Source of the DNA: Bettongia penicillata ogilbyi
Taxonomy: Eukaryota > Chordata > Mammalia > Diprotodontia > Potoroidae
Assembly: GCA_023548195.1 (NCBI GenBank)
Contig: JAJHZJ010000532.1
Location: 1,258,725-1,322,724, forward strand
Direction of reading: 5' to 3'
DNA: 64,000 nucleotides
Under the pieces are notes generated by a model, which saw nothing but the letters and a program-made list of their open reading frames with translations, was not told where the DNA came from and made no database searches. Position 1 is the stretch's first letter, and each line of letters starts with the position of its first letter. Shown one piece after another: positions 59,586-64,000 of this stretch. Made by a program: the position numbers and the translations under genes.

Positions 59586-60319
59586 ACTTCACTTCAGGAA
59601 TTCCCACCATATAAAAATATATCGTATCCACTTACATTAGTTTGTTCTCTCTCTGAGTGCTGTAAAAGCTAAACTGGCCAAGTAAAAAGAAAAGAAGAGG
59701 CCCCAAATCTCACATACATCCTCTCCAACTCCACGGATTCCTACATCATTGCTTTAAAGACATGCTCAGGTCTCTATATTATTTATCATAAGCAAATCAA
59801 CTTCTACCCCTCAACTAACAAGGAACTTCCAATTAATTCCTCTTTCCTCTCATGTCTTTTATGACCTCATCATTCCATTTCTTCCATAAGTACCCACAAT
59901 CTGATTTCTATCCTCATGTCTACTACCAAAACTATTCTGAAATGAAAAAAATTATCACACACCAGAAAAGTTCATTGCTAATTGCTTTGGACAAATTCAA
60001 TTCAACCAATATTAGGCAAAATCAATAGTACTCACCAAGTAAAAAGCACCATACAAGCAATAAAATATTTATAAAGGACTTATAAGTGCATAATTAATAA
60101 AAATAGATGTTGTTTCTGTCCACCTCCACACTCTCCAAAGCAACAGTCCTAACAGGCAGTGGAAATTCCACAAATCTTTAGGATTATCAAGTCTCCCTAC
60201 AAAAGTCTTTTGGTGTGCCCAGTCCTCTAGCCCAACCAAATCCCAGGAACTGCCTCCTTGCTTCCTTAAATGAAAACTATGCTAGATTATGTAAAATAAA
60301 AGTTGTTCCTATTATATCA

Positions 60320-60560
60320 AGTAGTTTATATTTTATCCCAAAGGCAACAGAGAAATCACTGGATGTTTTGGGGTAGGCAAGTGATATGACTAAACAAGGC
60401 AATTAGAAAAAATCATTTTAGCACCTGTAGAATGATGGATTGTAGATGAGACAAAGTAAAGGCAGAAAGATAAATTAAGAGGCTATATCACAAAGTCCAA
60501 GCGAGAAATGAAAAGGGCTTGAATGAGGGTGGTAAGAGATGTGTGGGGGAGTGTCGGCCT
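60320..60560 (+). repeat. L3/CR1-like LINE remnant
   Basis: 'ttatcccaaaggcaacagag', 'ggcaagtgatatgactaaac', 'cattttagcacctgtagaat' and 'aggctatatcacaaagtcca' follow an old mammalian LINE 3' region that I associate with L3. Family name uncertain. Confidence 0.4.
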
Positions 60561-60829
60561 CAGTAAAACTTGGCAGTTCTTAACAAAAGCTGGGATATGA
60601 CAGGTGAGAGCCATAAAAAATAAATAAAAAATACTGAAACAGAATGGCAGTACTACAAACAAAAATACGTAATTTTAAGGAGCCAAGCAATTCAGGAAAA
60701 AAGGAAGAAAAGGCAATGGCAATATTTTAGACATGCTGCTGAAGGGACTGGCAGGCAGCTGAAATGGTGACTGTAATTGACAGCGAAGATTAAAGTTGAA
60801 CAGGTAGATGAGAGTCAGCTGTGGAGCAA

Positions 60830-61260
60830 TGACTGACCTCCTGCATGTGCCATGAACAAGTCCCTGTTCTCGTACCCTGGGACCATCCCGAATGCTCCTT
60901 TCAGAGACCCAGCTCTGAACTGCCTCTGCCACAAAGGCTCTCCAACTAATGCTTCTCGGCTGGCTGCACCACAATCATTGCGGAATGTGATGAACATGAG
61001 AGAAAGGTCACGACAGCGGGGGAAAAAGAAGTCTCCACTCACCCAACAACTTACAACCACGAGGAAAAGGAACACTGATGTCTTCAGCATAGACTTGGAA
61101 AAGCATCATAAAGATCTCAATAAAGAAAGCAGTCAAAGAGCAGGGGAAGCGAAGAGATTGACACAGCACTCCGAGAAGAGATCCAAGAGGAACGTGAATC
61201 GGCTACGACACTGACACTGGAAAGCAACTACAAGATTTATTCAATGGAGCTAACATTATA
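60830..61260. other. Unexplained CpG-richer block with a 120-codon open frame
   Basis: GC and CpG content are visibly higher than in surrounding intron. The plus strand is open from an ATG at 60852 to 61214 (120 codons), with a basic C-terminal half (RERSRQRGKKKSP, KRNTDVFSIDLEKHHKD, KRSKRNVNRLRH). The minus strand is also open for 91 and 99 codons in overlapping frames. I recognise no family and see no splice-site or start context that supports a gene. It could be a young inserted element, a processed pseudogene fragment, or chance. Confidence 0.3.
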
Positions 61261-61729
61261 AACTTACCTTCTCTTTTACTTTGTCTCACTCATGTTCTTG
61301 TTAAACATTTATTGAATTGGTTCTTTTATAAGTAACACTTATGTACACTTTAGTGGCATCCCTGACCTGACATTTGTGGAGCACAATTACAGTATCTTAA
61401 CTACTAAAAATGAGTTATCTGTAAAGTAACATTTAGACACGGAAATTAGCTATCATCCAAGTATATTTATTTACTGTGAAATTTAGAAGAAAATGAATTA
61501 ACAAAGTTCAAATCTCACGTGCTACTTAAATAAAAATAAAGTGGTTAAGCTCAGATTCTGAAACTATATTGTTGAGTCTATCTAAAGGTTTTCATATATA
61601 AAGCAAAAGATATGTTACATCCACATATTCAAAAGCTTCACCAACAGTACCACACAATTAGAAGTAACATTCAGAATGTACAAGGTATTTTGAGATTTTA
61701 TTCACCAAATTATCTTAAAAAACTACAAT

Positions 61730-62150
61730 GCAAAAAGTGCTGTACTAGGTGATGAATATAAAAATATGAAAAAGATAGTCTCTTCCTCTTAGAGATTACA
61801 TTTTCACAACAGAATATTAAAGAAATAAATATGATACGAAGACAACCATGATGGATGCAAAGGAAAGATCTGGACAAAGAGAGGTAAAGCAGAAATTCAG
61901 TGATTTAGCACCTTCAGCTGGGTACCATGAATAAAGGCAGGCCACGAAAACTAAACTCTGAAGAAAGTATTTCAACGGTCAGACATATGGAAGGAAAAAG
62001 TGAACTCCAAACTGCTACAAATGGATGGAGATGGGTAAGAGCAGAATGTGTAAGATCAAGCAATGTTTAGTAAACTAGCATGATTGAAATTTTAGAGAGC
62101 ACAGAATAAAGATGAAAAATTTAAATAGGTTTTAAATGCCAAGAAAAGAA
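61730..62150 (+). repeat. L3/CR1-like LINE remnant
   Basis: 'gtgctgtactaggtgatg', 'gatagtctcttcctcttag' and 'ggcaggccacgaaaactaaa' resemble the same old family as 26610-26920, but heavily diverged. Confidence 0.35.
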
Positions 62151-62159
62151 ATTTCTATT

Positions 62160-63306
62160 TTTATCTTTGTTTTTAATGTTTTAAAAAAATTTTCAATACA
62201 TTTAATAGTTCATATTCCCAATTACATGTAAAACCAATTTTTAACATTCATTTTCTTAATTCTGAATTCCAAATTCTCTCCCTCCCTCATTTCCCTCCCC
62301 CCATTGAGAAAACAAGCAATTTGATATAGGTTATGCACATGGGGTCATGCAAAACATATTTATGTATGTTGTGAAAGAAAACACAGACCAAAAAATAAAA
62401 TTAAACTAAAAATAGAATAAAAAAAGTATGCTTCAATCTGCAGGCTTCATCAGTTCTTTCTCTGGAGATGGATAGCATTTTTTATCATGAGTCCTTTGGA
62501 ATTTTCTTGGATTACTGCATTGCTGAGAAGAGCTAAGTCATTCACATTAATCATACAATATTTGTTGCTATCTGTAACGTTCTCCTGGTTCTGCTCACTT
62601 CACTTTGCATCAGTTCATGTTGAGTCTTTCCAGGACTTTCTGAGAGTGTTCTGCTCATCATTTCTTACAGCATAGCAGTGTTCCATCACAATCACATACT
62701 ATTTGTTCAGTCATTCTCCAACTAAAGGGCATCCTCCCTCAATTTCCAATTCTTTGCCACCGCTAGAAGAGCTGGTATAAACATCTGTGTCCAACAAGGA
62801 AGAGATCCTCTTCCTTTTTGTTTTTTACCTCTCTGGAATACAAACCCAGCAGCACAGTACTGCTGGGTTAGCAGGCATGCATGGTGTTACAGACCCTTTG
62901 GGCACAGCTCCAAATGGGTGACCAAAATGGATGAATCAATTCACAACACCCACAGAGCATTCGTATCTCAGTTTTCCTACATCCCCTCCAACCTTTGACT
63001 AATATGACAGAAAAATAAAGTGACAATCTGATAGGTACCACAGTTATTTACATTTGTATTTCTCTAATCAGTAGTGATTGATAGCATTTTTTTCACATGA
63101 ATATAGATAGCTTTAATTACTTCACCTGCAAACTGCCTATTCCTATCCCTTGATCACTTACCACTTAGAGAAGAGATCTTATTTCTGGAAATTTAATTCA
63201 GTTCTCTATATATTTGAGAAATGAAGTCTTCATCAGAGAAACCGACTGTAAAATTTCTTTTCACAGAAATGATTACTATGCATTTCAATCCATCCTATTC
63301 TTACCT
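62160..63306 (-). mobile_element. Antisense L1 3' end
   Basis: The plus strand begins with the reversed L1 3' terminus ('cccaattacatgtaaaacc', 'gaattccaaattctctccct', 'caagcaatttgatataggtt'). It continues through 'tcttgcttctggagatgga'-type sequence, 'ccagcagcacagtactgctg', 'ctttgggcacagctccaaat' and 'aatcagtagtgattgatagc' into the end of ORF2 ('atatttgagaaatgaagtct'). It breaks off at the pyrimidine microsatellite. Confidence 0.75.
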
Positions 63307-63307
63307 A

Positions 63308-63309
63308 TT

Positions 63310-63341
<32 letters not shown>

Positions 63342-63534
63342 TCCTCCTCCTCCTCCTCCTCCTCCTCCTCCTCCTCCTCCTCCTCCTCCTCCTCCTCCTC
63401 CTCCTCCTCCTCCTCCTCCTCCTCTTCTTCTTCTTCTTCTTCTTCTTCTTCTTCTTCTTCTTCTTCTTCTTCTTCTTCTTCTTCTTCTTCTTCTTCTTCT
63501 TCTTCTTCTTCTTCTTCTTCTCTCTCCCTCTCTC
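63308..63534. repeat. (TTTC)n(CCT)n(CTT)n pure pyrimidine tract
   Basis: An uninterrupted pyrimidine run of 227 bases has about nine TTTC units (to 63342), about 27 CCT units (63343-63423), about 32 CTT units (to 63520) and then TC/CCT mixture. The long open frames across it encode only homopolymers (Pro, Leu, Phe, or Arg/Gly on the other strand) and are not genes. Confidence 0.98.
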
Positions 63535-63552
63535 GCCTTCCCTCCCTCCCTC

Positions 63553-64000
63553 AAGTGTTTTGCTTCTGACTATTACCTCCTACAATCCACCCTCCCTTCT
63601 ATCATCACCACCCCCTTTTATTCCTTTTCCCTCCTACTTTCCTATAAGGTAAGACAGATTTCTGTACCAAAATGAGTTGTGTATGCTATTCCCTCTTTGA
63701 GATAATCCCAATAACAGTAAGGTTCAGGTGTTCCTCCCTACCCCGTCCACCTTCCTTCCACTATAAAAGCTCTTTTATACCCCTTTTATGTGAGATAATT
63801 TACCCCATCCTACCTCTCCCTTTCCCCTTCTCCCATTCCATTCCTCTTTCTCACCCCTTAATTTTATTTTTTGAGCTATCTCATCAGTTCAACTCACACA
63901 CATGTCCTCTATGTATACTCTTTCTAACTGTTCCAGTAATGACAAAGTTCTTAGGAATCACAAGTACCATTTCCCCATGCAATAATGTAAAAAAGTTTAA
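63553..64000 (-). mobile_element. HAL1-like 3' UTR, continues past the window
   Basis: Collinear with the reversed 3' UTR at 20060-20400: both have 'gtgttttgcttctgact'-type sequence, 'gctattccctctttgaga', 'gagataatttaccccat' and 'ccccttaattttatttttt'. If complete, ORF1 would follow beyond 64000 on the minus strand. Confidence 0.65.

Larger units (their letters stand above)
58551..64000 (-). other. AP3B1: AP3B1 intron 2 (partial)
   Basis: This is sequence upstream of the first exon in the window. The preceding human exon encodes a segment ending in DAMKRIVG; I searched the minus strand here and did not find it, so it lies outside. The region holds a CA microsatellite beside the exon, an L2 tail (59440-59585), L3-like remnants (60320-60560 and 61730-62150), a CpG-richer block with an unexplained open frame (60830-61260), an antisense L1 3' end, a long pyrimidine microsatellite and a HAL1-like 3' region. 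I see nothing in 58650-59430 or 59590-60310. Confidence 0.8.

Noticed and set aside
63214..63675. Long open frames of 153, 143 and 89 codons
   Set aside because: They are translations of the TTTC/CCT/CTT microsatellite into homopolymers and have no coding character.
58551..64000. Preceding AP3B1 exon (LESNKDSAKLDAMKRIVG region)
   Set aside because: No matching reverse-complement sequence was seen. It probably lies beyond 64000.
1..64000. CRISPR arrays, bacterial operons, tRNA or rRNA genes
   Set aside because: The only regular repeats are microsatellites and one minisatellite with no spacers. No clover-leaf or rRNA-like sequence was recognised apart from decayed tRNA-like SINE heads.

Overview
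This window is intronic and coding sequence from a marsupial genome. It is AT-rich, has no operon-like gene packing, and is dense in interspersed repeats. Marsupial-type core-SINEs, a second SINE type with an RTE-like tail, L1 and half-L1 (HAL1-like) elements, RTE remnants and ancient L2/L3 LINEs are all present. The species cannot be fixed from the sequence alone (opossum, dasyurid, koala or similar).

One cellular protein-coding gene is supported. Five consecutive exons on the minus strand encode the beta subunit of the AP-3 adaptor complex, AP3B1. In transcript order they are 58550-58476, 42719-42624, 41108-40948, 37851-37785 and 13617-13435. Each has AG/GT splice sites, and the phases join without a frameshift into 194 codons (582 bases). 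By comparison with the human protein as I remember it, they cover about residues 69-262 and correspond to human exons 3-7, inside the adaptin N-terminal alpha-solenoid. The start codon and first exons lie beyond position 64000, and the remaining exons lie below position 1. I saw no other cellular gene, tRNA, rRNA or CRISPR array.

The introns hold the rest. Intron 7 (1-13434, partial) has SINEs, an old L1 5' end with ORF1 remnants, a nine-copy minisatellite of about 41 bp, and an AT-rich non-repeat block that might be a conserved non-coding element. Intron 6 (13618-37784) is a stack of retroelements. It has a HAL1-like element in reverse orientation carrying a probable solo LTR, an L1 3' end head-to-head with it, a second HAL1 fragment, a near-identical 186-bp inverted repeat, and a full-length HAL1-like element with target-site duplication. 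The ORF1 of that element is split by a 581-bp solo LTR with a perfect 6-bp duplication. A further L1 3' end and about 2.7 kb of L2-clade reverse-transcriptase remnant follow. Introns 5 and 4 are short and carry SINEs. Intron 3 (42720-58475) holds an antisense L1, SINEs, L2/L3 tails, a nested L1/SINE, microsatellites and an RTE remnant. Intron 2 (58551-64000, partial) holds L2/L3 tails, an unexplained CpG-richer block, an antisense L1 3' end, a 227-base pure pyrimidine microsatellite and the start of another HAL1-like element running off the window.

I found no new biological system. The most informative items are nested-insertion histories, the inverted repeat, the minisatellite and the pyrimidine tract.
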